A stretch of DNA of 64,000 bases from Cannabis sativa (lineage: Eukaryota > Streptophyta > Magnoliopsida > Rosales > Cannabaceae). Of this stretch, positions 36,583 through 47,400 are shown piece after piece. The notes below the pieces were generated by a model. That model did not search any database. It saw nothing but the letters and a program-made list of their open reading frames with translations, and was not told where the DNA came from. The position numbers and the translations under genes were made by a program. The stretch covers positions 14,660,160 through 14,724,159 of the forward strand of contig NC_083601.1 of the NCBI RefSeq assembly GCF_029168945.1, given 5' to 3'. Within the stretch, counting starts at the first letter, position 1; every line of letters starts with the position of its first letter.

Positions 36583-36894
36583 TTCCATCTCTCTGTCTGT
36601 CGTTCTCGATTGACTCTTCGACATCGACCCAACATCACGACCCACTCCGGCCATCCACCCACGTCCCCGACCCACTCCGGCCATCCACCCATGACCCCGA
36701 CCCAACCACGAACCACCACGGACCACCACCACGACCCAGTGACCACCACGAACCACCACGAACCACCACGAACCACCACGGACCACAAAACGTCGCCACC
36801 ACCACCAGCCGTGATCGTCGACACCGAACAGAGGCCTTCGCCACCACGAGCAGCACGAGCAGTACCCGTCGCCACCACCACCCGTGATCATTAA
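36529..36894 (+). repeat. CT microsatellite followed by low-complexity tandem repeats
   Basis: A CT dinucleotide run at about 36529-36578, then a repeated ACCCACTCCGGCCATCCACC unit (three copies, about 36640-36690) and a repeated AACCACCACG unit. Open frames occur on both strands but are low complexity; I do not call a protein. Confidence 0.8.
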
Positions 36895-37037
36895 AAGGTA
36901 ATGTTTATGTTTTGAGAAAAAAATACATTTTTCATAGATTTGGATGCCAATTATTGCATGTTGTTGAGATTAGTGGATTTTGTGTAGCATTTGTGATCTT
37001 TAGGTGTAGTGTTTGAATGAAATCTGTGTAAATTACA

Positions 37038-37520
37038 GGGTTATCGATGACATGTCAATAGGTTATCGATAGGATGTCGATAGATTTAGTGTCTGTTTGA
37101 ATGTTACTGTAATTTGTATGTCGATAGGATATCGCTTGTATGTCGATAGGATGTCGACTGGCATTTTAAGAGTTTTTCTGCCCTATATTGTCGACTACTT
37201 ATCGACAGTATGTCGATGGTATGTCGATTAAATGAACATGTTGATTGTTAGGTTGTATTGTCGACTGAATGTCGACTGTATGTCGACAGTATGTCGATAT
37301 ATTGTGTAATTGTTATTTGTTTAAATTATCGACTGAATGTCGACAGGATGTCGACATTTTGTCGACATGAAAGTGTTTTCTCTTCTTTTGATAATGTCGA
37401 CATAATGTCGAGGGTATGTCGACATAATGTCGACATGTTTGTTTTGAAATTTTTGTGTGCTTACTGTTAGATAATGTCGACTGAATATCGACATGATGTC
37501 GATGCTATGTCGACAATTTT
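37038..37520. repeat. TCGA-palindrome array, left subterminal
   Basis: Dozens of dispersed copies of TGTCGACA, TGTCGATA, TATCGACA and variants at 10-30 nt spacing. They are palindromic around TCGA and not strictly tandem. Apparent ORFs full of M-S-T and V-D are a by-product. Confidence 0.9.
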
Positions 37521-37564
37521 AAATTTTCTCAGCAGCTTTATTTATTTGTTTTTTGTTTTTTCAG

Positions 37565-39511
37565 ATGGCTCCCAGACTCATTATTCCAGCACCCGAGCAT
37601 TTCACTGGCCGCGTCACATATAGGGGCACTGGAATTTTTGCCAAAATTAAAGCTCGGTTTGAGGAGTTCAACCTTAACAACACGGCGAAGGAAAGCCGTT
37701 TCGGGAGCTTCTGGAATGCCGTACCACCGACATTCTCCTCGGTGTTATTTCACCACCGATGCTCCACAAAATGAAAGTGGATGCTCGGGAGGAGTTGAGG
37801 ATGAGGTTTTATGTTGGTCGGAAGGAGGTCCGATTCGGTGCCGGAGTTTGCACTCATTACGGGTTTGGACTTCTCCTCGGGGCCACCGTAAGAGGAGAAG
37901 GCCGCGCAGTCGCGCGCTCAGGGTCAGACCGACTGATCAACAAATATTTCAACCGGTCTGATAGTGTGAAGACAGAAGCACTCCAACTTCAGTTCACAAA
38001 CTGCCAGAACCCGGAAGACTTGTACAAGCTCGGCTTGTGCTTGTTTGTGGAGTCAGTGCTTCTGGGCCGCGAGGCCAACGCGCTGATCACGCCTCACATC
38101 ATTAGATATGTGGAAGACCTCGAGTTCTTCTTCCGGATTCCTTGGGGGAAGCACTCATTCGCCAGACTCATGCACTCGCTTCAGAAAGACATGTTGAAAC
38201 AGAAGGCCAACTACGAGAAGAAGCTGAGTTCGGATGTTCAGCACGAGTGCAAATACACGGCATATGGCTTCGCACCCGCAATTCAATATTGGGCGTACGA
38301 GGCCATTTTGGAGGTTGGCAAGAGGTATGGCACGAACCACGGGATTCGGTTCCCCAGGATGCTTAGATTTGGACGAGCAAAGGCGATATTGGGAAGAAAG
38401 ACGTCGCCGCATTATTTTCTAGACGGGTATGATTTTCACTTATGTTCTGAATAATTATTTAACATAAATGCTTGTAATAAATGCTAAATGGTTTTATTTT
38501 GATATTTGTTAAACCATAAACAGAATCTGGAAGTGGTGAAGGGGCTCCTTCCACGGACAGAGGAGGAGGCATTTGTGAGGACAATTTCTTACGATGGTGT
38601 GGAGAACCTGGTTGATGATGCTGTGGATGACACAGAGGCTGAGGCAGGTAGTCAGGTACCGAGACTCGTGTCCCGTACACTCGGAAAGAGACACTCGTGT
38701 ACCAATTTTTGGAACTTTTTTTTATGTCTTCATTTTTTATTATTTTTGTTTTTGTGATATTTGTTACATTGTGGAATTATCGTATGCTTACCGTATTTTT
38801 TTGATATATATTTTTTCAAAGCCACCGGTTCGAACCTCACCCGGTGCACCATCTTCATCAGGCGTTCGGGGTGCCGAGTACACTGATTTAGTGGCTCGGT
38901 TGGATAGGATCGAGGCTGACACTCAGGGTCTGTATGCTGCTCAGGCCGAGCTGAAGAAGGCATACGAGACCAGCCATGTAGAGCTGAAGGGTGGTCAGAA
39001 CGTAATTATGGAGCAGCTCAGACACATATTGGCCATGTTGAATCGTCCGCCAACGACAGCTTCAGCACCGGAGGCCCCAGCAGATCCATCTACCCCACCA
39101 CCAGCTGCTTCACCCCCAGTAGAAGAGGATGAGGTCTTCCCCGACGATTACGATCCTTATGAGGGAGCTCCAGCGACTCCGATCGAGGCACAACCTCTTA
39201 TCCATGTACATGACACCGAGTCGCAGGGTGAGATTCTGTCCATAGAGGCACAACCTGCAGTGGTTAAGAGTCGGAAGAGGAAGAGAAAGCCTCCTGTATG
39301 GTTCGGTGACTATACGGAGATGAAGAGGAGACATAGGCCATCTTCGACTTTTGATCCCCTGGAGCCACCGGACGAGAAATTGTTAACCACTTTCCGAAAG
39401 TGGTGTGTTGGACTCATTCCGAACCACCGACTTCGGGATTTGAGAAGTGGTGATTACGGTCCAGGATTCTTTTGGGTAATGCTCACACCAAAGGAATGGC
39501 TTACAGATGAC
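37565..39511 (+). pseudogene. DUF1985 / Ulp1-type protein gene of the MULE, truncated
   Basis: Begins MAPRLIIPAPEHF at 37565, after an acceptor-like TTTTTTCAG. A frameshift near 37740-37760 joins it to 37759-38426 (VGRKEVRFGAGVCTHYG ... FFFRIPWGKHSFARLMHSL), which resembles DUF1985 of plant transposon-encoded Ulp1-family proteins. Introns at about 38427-38523 and 38670-38820 are suggested by GT/AG sites; the exact first join is uncertain. The last exon has a coiled coil, a proline/acid-rich linker and a basic KSRKRKRKPP patch. It stops at a donor (GTAAGT, 39512) just after LTPKEWLTDD, where the Ulp1 cysteine-protease core should begin. The catalytic His/Asp/Cys part is absent; the convergent transposase fragment starts instead. 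Confidence 0.75.
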
Positions 39512-39606
39512 GTAAGTAAAGTATTTTATAATATTACTTCACTTTTCAACTTTATGTGCAATTAATATATTTTTTTGTCTAACTGACATTTCCCTTTATA
39601 TGCAGC

Positions 39607-41856
39607 ATTTCGTTGGACGCGCCTGTACCTTGCATTTTCATGAATTTTTGCCAAGTTTTTTTCGAAGAGCGTGGCCAAAGGGGTGGCACATTTGTCAGCA
39701 TTTTCGAGGCGATCAGCGAACCACGATTGGAGTGTGAACCTGATAAATTCAACCAAAGTAGTTATTGGATATTTCCTGAACTCTTCTGTGACACTATTGA
39801 AGCTTTCAGCAGCGTTGCTCGTCATGATGTTGTATCTATCGCCCAAACAATAAGGGTGAGCCCACTTCTCAAACCCTATACTCTCCACATATGCAGCGAT
39901 CGCCGGATTCATCTTTCTAAGCTTCTCGAACTCTCTATCGCATTCAGTCTTCGACCATGCGTAAGCAACATTATATATTTGGTTGTGAAAAGCATCAGTC
40001 TTGAATTTGGCGTTCACGTTCATAACAATGTGGTGATAGCATGCACGTGGATCGCTTCGGGAAAAACGAGTTCAACAGCATGATCAATGCTTTGATGCCT
40101 ATCTGACACAAACACTAAGTTCTCAACCACGCCAATTGCTACCCTCAACTTCTGTAAGAAATACGTCCAGGAGTCGTTATTCTCACTGTCAACGATACCA
40201 TAAGCAACCGGCAACAATTGGTTGTTCGCATCGTATGCCACAGCAACTAACATTATACCGCCGTACTTCGTCTTCAAGAAGGTGCCATCGATACTCAAAA
40301 CAGGACGACAAAAAGAAAAGCCCCTTCTACATGCACCGAGTGATATAAAACAGTACTTGAACCGCTCATCCTCTAAGTACAAGTCAGTAATGGTACCTGG
40401 ATTCTTCTGTTCCAGCATGTACAAGTACCCAGGAAGCTTCATGTATGAAAACTCGTGGCGTACCCCTAGCATACGTAAGTCCCATCTCCCCGCACCTCCA
40501 CGCCTTCACATAACTCATACTGATACCGTAGTTGTCAAACATGTCCCTCTGTATGTCTTTAGCCTTGTACTTAGTTCCGTCTTGGGTGTACTTCCCCTTA
40601 ATAAGGTGGCCAACTACCCATGGTGCTGCTTGACGGTGATCTGAACGTCTCGCATTCAAGTTACATGTGTGTTCATTGTGAAATACAGTGACCTCAAAGT
40701 TGTCAGAATGCATCTTCTTCCTCCCCCTCAATCTCCATTTACAATCTGGAGCCTTGCATGTAACGTACAACACATCAGGGGATGACTTCTTCACCATCCA
40801 CTCGAAATTGTTATTAAGGGCAAACCTACCCACAACTTGTCTCGGCTTCTTCCTTGTTTTCATAAAAATTACCAAGCTCTATCACCCCCGCTTCCTTACT
40901 TTGTAAACAAGTAGTTAGCTCATGATTTTCCATTATATCTTCCTTTGTCCACATGGGAGCTTTGAACTTGGTACAAACTTCGAAAGAGGAGAACGTTGAG
41001 AACGTTGCATGACGAGCATGTTCTTCGCCCGCCCGGTCGACTATCGCTAGTTCCGTGTGTAGTGCGATTTTCACTACGAGGTTGTCGTTCTCGCTGTGTA
41101 CCTTGGTTACTCGGTACACACTCTAACCTCAACGATGGTCCCGCTACGGCTTCATCGACTGCCAAATCATGTTCATCGTCCATATTCAAATCTACAATAG
41201 GATCGTTATTGTAGAAGGGTGTATCGAACTCTTCAAACTGATGAAATCCTGTCGCTTCTTGTTCTTGCCCTACATTGGTCGGAACATCAAAATTGGTCGG
41301 AACCTCTAAATTGGCGGAACCTCCTCATTCACACCAATCCCAACATCTGTTTCGGGAACGCAAGACCCTACCACACTCCGAGGGAGAGGATTAGTAGGCG
41401 GCGTAGGCTCCGAATTCCCAACTTTTCTCACCTTGGTCACGAATAATGGCATAAACTCTGTATTTGACATTGTTGCCCTCATCTCTAAAAACGTTCTCAG
41501 TTGGCGTTCTCTCTTAATAACCTCTCGGCGCAACCATTTTTCCCTTCATGTACAAGGAACAAATCTCCAACTTTAAATCATACGCTACGGATCAACTTCC
41601 AACTCTTCATATAAAATTTGTCGCAGCTTCTTGTAGGGTTGTCTCGGTTGTAATCGTCAACGTCAAGCTCGCTATTTGCTTTGTAGATCCAATTATAATT
41701 CTCACATAACCAAACACCATCGTACGATACAACAAGGAACACTTTGTCTCCTGCAATTGCAAACCAAAAAAACAAGGTGAGTAAAGGAAAAAACACCAAA
41801 AAAAATAAACATCGACATCCCATCGATATCAATAGACATAATGTCGAGAAGCACAA
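39607..41856 (-). pseudogene. MULE transposase, frameshifted and C-terminally truncated
   Basis: Would cut and join the element ends. Reading leftward: an N-terminal segment (LVVSYDGVW) after an acceptor at 41750; a linker around 41533-41306; the MuDR-type zinc DNA-binding segment (CKAPDCKWRLRGRKK ... HNEHTC) in 40875-40472; then the DDE domain with Asp in SIDGTF (40289-40287) and Asp in FVSDRHQS (40103-40101). A C..H motif (CYHHIV) and SNAAESFN follow. Frameshifts lie near 40850, near 40460 and near 40045, the last exactly in the C..H motif. The protein ends at about 39607 in HENARYRRVQRNAA, before the SWIM zinc finger that should follow. It is not functional as read. Confidence 0.87.
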
Positions 41857-42190
41857 TACCAGAAATTAGGGCACTGATTGTCGACATTGTGTCGACATAA
41901 TATCGACATACAATCGACAAAAACAACAACCATGCTCGTCATCGACATACTATCGACATACCATCGACATTATATCGACAACAGAAACGGTTGCACATTA
42001 AATGTTAATAAATTTTACATACGTTCCCAACAACCCTTCTCAACTGAAACGTTGCATGTCAGACACGTGTCCTATCGAAAACATATCGACATGAAGTCGA
42101 CATGTCGTCGACAAATGTGGTAGCAGTGACACTAAATTGGCATGTTGTCGATAAGATGTCGACATAGTATCGACATTCTGTCGATAAATA
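41812..42190. repeat. TCGA-palindrome array, central
   Basis: The same motif family as in the left array (ATCGACAT, TGTCGACA), between the transposase 5' end and the promoter of the small ORF. Confidence 0.85.
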
Positions 42191-42274
42191 CGCCATTTCA
42201 TGCGTTTTTCCACTGTACGATTACGCATTTAATGACCATTAAATTTTCATACATTCCCAACATTTTTACTGCTC

Positions 42275-42282
42275 TATAAAAG
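42275..42282 (+). promoter_or_regulatory. TATA box of the small Cys4 ORF
   Basis: TATAAAAG 88 bp upstream of the ATG at 42370, facing the ORF. Spacing fits a plant promoter with a short leader. Confidence 0.55.
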
Positions 42283-42369
42283 CAAAGGGAAATCTTATTC
42301 ATAAGTGCTCTTGTATTCTACCTATCTCTTACTCTTAAAAATTTTCTCTTATTCTCTTAAGTTTCAAAT

Positions 42370-42698
42370 ATGGCCCCAAGAAAGAACGGCAAATACCCCA
42401 TCCTAACTCCTGAGGAGCTGAAGCAGGAGGATGATGTTGGCGAAGTTACTCCTGCAATGCAGAAAGTTTTGGACGCCGCTCGAGCTTTCGAAAGAGAGCG
42501 AAACGGTAACGAGTTCAGGTTCATGCAACTTGAAAGAGAATTTGCAAAATCGGCGAATGGCCGGCTCCACCACACAGGTTCCCCGAAGGATGCCGTCGTT
42601 GCAAATCGGGCATCTTCAACGGTAAACCGGTGAAGCCTGGAACATTATGCAAGTATTGCAAGGCTCACCCACAAGCCAAAGAATTTAAAAAAAAATAA
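42370..42698 (+). pseudogene. Small Cys4 zinc-binding-like protein of the MULE, one frameshift
   Basis: ATG at 42370 (MAPRKNGKYPILTPEELKQ) opens a charged, helix-prone segment of about 65 residues. The similarity of composition then continues in another frame, where GCRRCKSGIF and GTLCKYCKAHPQ supply a CxxC ... CxxC pair, ending in a lysine tail and TAA at 42696. Frame offset between the two halves is 2, so an indel lies near 42555-42590. Total length would be about 109 codons. I do not recognise the family. The position, between two TCGA arrays and behind its own TATA box, suggests an accessory factor; a DNA- or RNA-binding role is only a guess. Confidence 0.5.
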
Positions 42699-42861
42699 TT
42701 TCTTATGTTATGGTTTGTGGGTTTTATTTAATGTTTTTTTTAATTTTTATGAACTTATATTTTCTGTTTTTTTTTTATGTTTTTTTTTTTGTTATTTTTA
42801 ATGAAGTTTATTTTCTGTCAATGTTATGTTTATGTTTTATCTACGGTATTTTTCCATTGCA

Positions 42862-43115
42862 TCGATATTTTGTCGACATCATGTCGACAAAATATCGATA
42901 ACTTCTCAAAAACAACAAAAAATGCTTGTTGTCGACATTCTGTCGACAAACATGTCGACAAAATGTCGACAAATAGTTAATCCCAAAGTTGGTTGCATGA
43001 TGTCGATAACATGTCGACATCATGTCGACATAACGTCGATAATGGTCGTCACTGACCTTTCCTCCATAATCATCGACAAACCATCGACATTTCATCGACA
43101 TATCATCGATAACAC
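42862..43115. repeat. TCGA-palindrome array, right subterminal
   Basis: Third array of TGTCGACA / ATCGACA variants. It lies inside the right end, whose sequence is shared with the non-autonomous MULE at 34216-35864. Confidence 0.88.
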
Positions 43116-43635
43116 TGGAAAACCCAGAAATCGACTGAAAACCAGATCTGCCAGATCTCAACAATTTCAGACCAAAAAACAAAGAAGCTCCAACAATAAA
43201 CACACGTATAACAATTTTAAACTACATAAAGTCAAACAAAATGCTTAAAATGCAACTTACCCATTATAATGGTGTAAGATTCTTGAGTGATGTTGTATTG
43301 TGCTTCGGTTTTCCACCAACACCCACCGAGAAAACAACCATGCAACAGCAAATAATATCGTGTGGGACGGATTTCAGCTTCGGTTTTTCATAAATTTTTC
43401 AAATTTTTTCCTAGAGAGAGAGTGGTGCACGAGAGAGAGAGGGAAGAGGGAAGAGAGAGAGAGAGAAATACACTTTCAGATTTTAGCTTTTGTTTTTTAT
43501 TTTATTTTTTTAAAAAAAGGGTAAAATGGGAAGTTCATGTAATTAATGGACTAAATTTGTACAAATTATAAAGGGGTATAAATTTTGATATAGGTTGTAT
43601 TATTAGGGTCAAAAATTGAAATTTCCCTATTAGTA

Positions 43636-44065
43636 TTAGAGCTAGTAAAAAGTTAAGGAATACTTACTTAGGTGAATAGATAAAGTCATAAAATGTTGAG
43701 ATATTATATTATTCTATAAATACGAGTCATTAATTTTTAATAAAAAATTAAAACTGAAAGTTATTGTTACTAAAAAATTAAATAATAATGTATAAGATTA
43801 TAATTATAGTATTTTTAAAGAGTGTTATACTATTATAACATTTTAAAAGTAAGAGTGTCAAAAATAATATTAAAAAAAAAATAAATAAAATATTATAGTT
43901 TTGGATGATGTGGAGATTTTTAGCATCCTTTAAGGATGTTAAAAATTTACACATCATCTAAAAATATAATATTTTATTTTATCTTTCTTCCACATTATTT
44001 TTGGCATTCTTACTTCTAAAAATACTTCAATGTATAACACTCTTTAAAAATACTATAATAATGAT
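43636..44065. other. AT-rich spacer with an imperfect inverted repeat
   Basis: Around 43800-44060, segments such as GTTATACT / AGTGTTATAC and AAATAAAATATTATA / TATAATATTTTATTT face each other, suggesting a small decayed foldback element centred near 43945. No gene is seen. Confidence 0.4.
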
Positions 44066-44070
44066 CTCAC

Positions 44071-44323
44071 TGTTATAAATATTAATAATTATGTGGATGT
44101 CCAAATCTTTTATTTATTACCATTAATTGTAATCAACATTCATCTTTTTCTTAGTTTCCCTTTTTCTTAGTTTCTTAATATCTCACTCTTGTATTTGTAT
44201 AAATAGGGGTTCACCCCATTGGAATAAACAACTCAGAAATTCTCATTCACTTTCTCTTTCTCTCTTCATCTTCTTCTTCTTTCTTCTCATCTACTTTATA
44301 TTATATTATATTATTTTATAACA
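44071..44323 (+). repeat. 5' LTR of the non-autonomous element
   Basis: TGTTATAAATATTAA to TTTATAACA, with TATAAATA at 44198-44205 as promoter. 249 of 253 positions equal the 3' LTR. Confidence 0.95.
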
Positions 44324-44400
44324 CGTTATCAGCACGAGTCTCTGCCCAAGCTTCAAGCATGAATCTCTGCCTAAGACCCAATGTAAGTATTTTGTTAAAG

Positions 44401-47400
44401 TTCTTGAATTGTTTCAAAGTCACGATACACTAAATATATATTTATATATATACTCATCTGACTGAAACAATTTCAAGAATCATTTGGTTTCCTTTTTCTT
44501 TTTTATCTATATATCTATATATTATATATGTATGTATATGTTTTTATATATTTATTATTAATTTAATATATATATTATGTTCTTATCATTCATAATATTT
44601 ACAATATATGTGTGCCTATGATATGATAGAGAAAATCTATATAAATTATACATATATCCAAAAGATTATGTATTATCGATAAAATATTGCATATATCCTA
44701 AAGATTATGCATCATCGATAAAATATTGCATATATCCTGAAGATTATGCATCATCGATAAAATATTGCATATATCCTGAAGATTATGCATCATCGATAAA
44801 AAATTGTATATATCCTGAAGATTATGCATCCTCGATAAAATATTGCATATATCTTGATGATTATGCGTCCTCAATAAAATCTTGCATATATTCTGAAGAT
44901 TATGCAAACGTAATATTCATTATATAGTTGATGGATATATAATGAAAGAGATGAATACATATTTATATATATGTTCTTGTATTCTTTGAGGACAATGAAA
45001 AGTAATCTAATATCGATATAGATTTTGACAAACATTTCCTGAAGTAAATGTTTTATATTTGTCAAAAAAAAAATGATTGTATTTATGTAAATACAACTAA
45101 AGAATCATTAAAAATGATTATTATTGATGCAATTTTATAGTGGGTTTTGAATACCTAAAAAGAATGTTAAGAAAATTGCATTGAAACATCAAAGTATAAG
45201 AATAACAATGAGCATGACTAATGTTATTTAAATACATGAGACATGTATTTATTGTTCATCATTCCTATGAGAGAATGATACGAATTGAATTCAATTACTT
45301 TTAAAGGTTACTCGTATTAGTCATGTTATTATACATTGTTATTACTTGCAATGTTGGAAATTATTGAATCTGACATATATTAAAGATTAAATTTTGCATA
45401 CATCTTGGAGACTATGCAAAAATTGCATTCATATATTCTTTGAAATATTGTTAAAGAAATTGCTGAGTAATTTCTTTTTATATATGAACAAGTAATAAAT
45501 TTTTAAGAAATTTATAATAATGTTCTACTTGTTCAACGTCATTCCCTGAAGTGAATGTAATGATTTTAAATAATCAATGGCATTGTTTGCTACTCAAATA
45601 TTTCCAGAAGAAATTGGAAACAACCAAAAGATGAACTACCACATACAATCAAAGTGCATAAAATCTATATATCATGTGTGGAATTGAATAATAGTAGTCG
45701 CGTACCTGTAGTACGGACACACTTATAATCAAGATAAAAGTATACTTGATTATTTAATAGAATGTGAATTGTAAAACTTATTGTACATTTAGAATATTTA
45801 AATATCATTACCTAAAGAGAATGAATAGGCATGAAATTCTATTTCAAAGAATATAGATTTCACATATATTGGTAATGCCAGAAGCAAATTAATATATACA
45901 TATTTTATTATTTCTTAAAATCAATAGTTTCAAACTATTGTTGGTACAGAATATGTATATATAGTTACTATTTAATTCAGTTTGCATATTCCCAAAAGTG
46001 GATATATAATTTACTAATATTCGTTAGTGATTTAATATAATCAAAGTGATAAAGAATCACAAAATGATTATTTGAAAAGCTTCCTGAAGAAGTCTTACAT
46101 ACAATTGCTACTTGGAGTAGTAAAATATATTTGTATGTACCTGATGTATAACTTTTATCTAGTTATGAAAGTAATAAGAAATAGCTTATTGTATGTACTG
46201 GTTGTACATTTAAATATATAATATATCAAGTCATGATAATTAGGCTGATGAATAGTCTATTAATAAATTAGACGACTTGTTAAAAAGATACCAGGAAAAA
46301 TGAATGATATATTATGGTTATATCTATTTAACCATTACAATAACATGATGAAGTTGTCATGTATCTTTAAATTATACACATCATTGAATTGATGATAGTG
46401 ATTCCTGAAGAAATATAAAGTTTGATAAACATAATAGTGACTCCTGAAGAGTGTATATGTTTTGGAGAATAATATAATTATATTATTCGTGTATATAAAA
46501 ATGAAACTTGTAATGATTATGTTGTAATGAATTTACATTACCTTTTGAAAGTTTCATTGAAATACAAATTATAGTGAACTTGAAGTTCATGAATTGAATT
46601 TTTTGACATGATCAATCATATGCAATAAATTGTCAAAGAATTTGGCTAAATTTTGTTGAAGAACCAGAAGATTCTTCTCATTGTTAATTTATAAGGCTCA
46701 AAAGAAGAATGTGCATATATTTGCACATAGAAAATATTTAAATTATATTTCTTTAACAATCTTGAGCCATTGTTAGATTTTTATTGCATAGTTTCTTATC
46801 GATGTGATAAGATTATATGATCATGCATTTACAAAATGTGTAAATTTATGTATTTCTAATTATACACGTATGACTCATTCTTAGAAATGAATTAAGTTCA
46901 TAAGGATTGAACTTAAAACTGAAATTTATTGAACCTGAAGTTCAATGTCATATAGTATATATGAGTTTAAACAAATATTGATTCATTGTGATATACTGAA
47001 ATCCCTACAGGTATATTAATATTATTAGATATCACAATTTTTATAAATTCTCTCGATCAGGGGGAGAGAAGCAGTTGGGATCGATGATAATTTTTGAAAA
47101 ATGATCCTTGCACAAAGTATATAAGAACAATATAGTTCAAAATGATATATACCAACTGCAAATCAATATTATTCAAAGTTGAGATAGAATGAGTTGAAAA
47201 CGCCTGAAGCGTAAATGAACAATGTAGAAATTATTAATAAATGTTCATTTGATTTGCCCTGAAGTTGTTAAATCTAGAGGTACTCATGGAGATACCTTAA
47301 TGTTATAAAGCATTAAAATGATAACCGTGATGAAAACGGTACTCGAAAAGACTCCCAAGAGAAGTTAGACATAACACATTTGATCATAATTGAATCCCTG

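Larger units (their letters stand above)
36367..43627. mobile_element. Coding Mutator-like element with three gene regions (7261 bp)
   Basis: Termini GGGAAATTTC / GAAATTTCCC, about 110-bp inverted ends, and a perfect 8-bp duplication TATTAGTA (36359-36366 and 43628-43635). Contents: a CT microsatellite and proline/histidine-type low complexity (36529-36894); a TCGA array (37038-37520); a plus-strand DUF1985/Ulp1-type gene (37565-39511); a minus-strand MULE transposase (about 41856-39607); a second TCGA array (41812-42190); a small plus-strand Cys4 ORF (42370-42698); and a third array (42862-43115). Frameshifts and a central deletion make it defective. Confidence 0.9.

Noticed and set aside
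36459..36894. Proline/histidine- or valine/glycine-rich proteins on either strand
   Set aside because: Low-complexity translations of a CT run and short tandem repeats; no start context or family.
38820..38845. tRNA T-loop-like GGTTCGAACC
   Set aside because: No cloverleaf can be built around it; it lies in coding sequence of the MULE gene.
39607..39710. Continuation exon of the Ulp1-type gene after the acceptor-like ATATGCAG
   Set aside because: The plus-strand frame there is antisense to the conserved transposase tail and shows no protease motif.
37258..43248. ORFs rich in M-S-T and V-D
   Set aside because: Direct translation of the TCGA-palindrome arrays.
44651..44904. CRISPR-like array
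   Set aside because: Units are directly tandem with no unique spacers, inside a plant retrotransposon.
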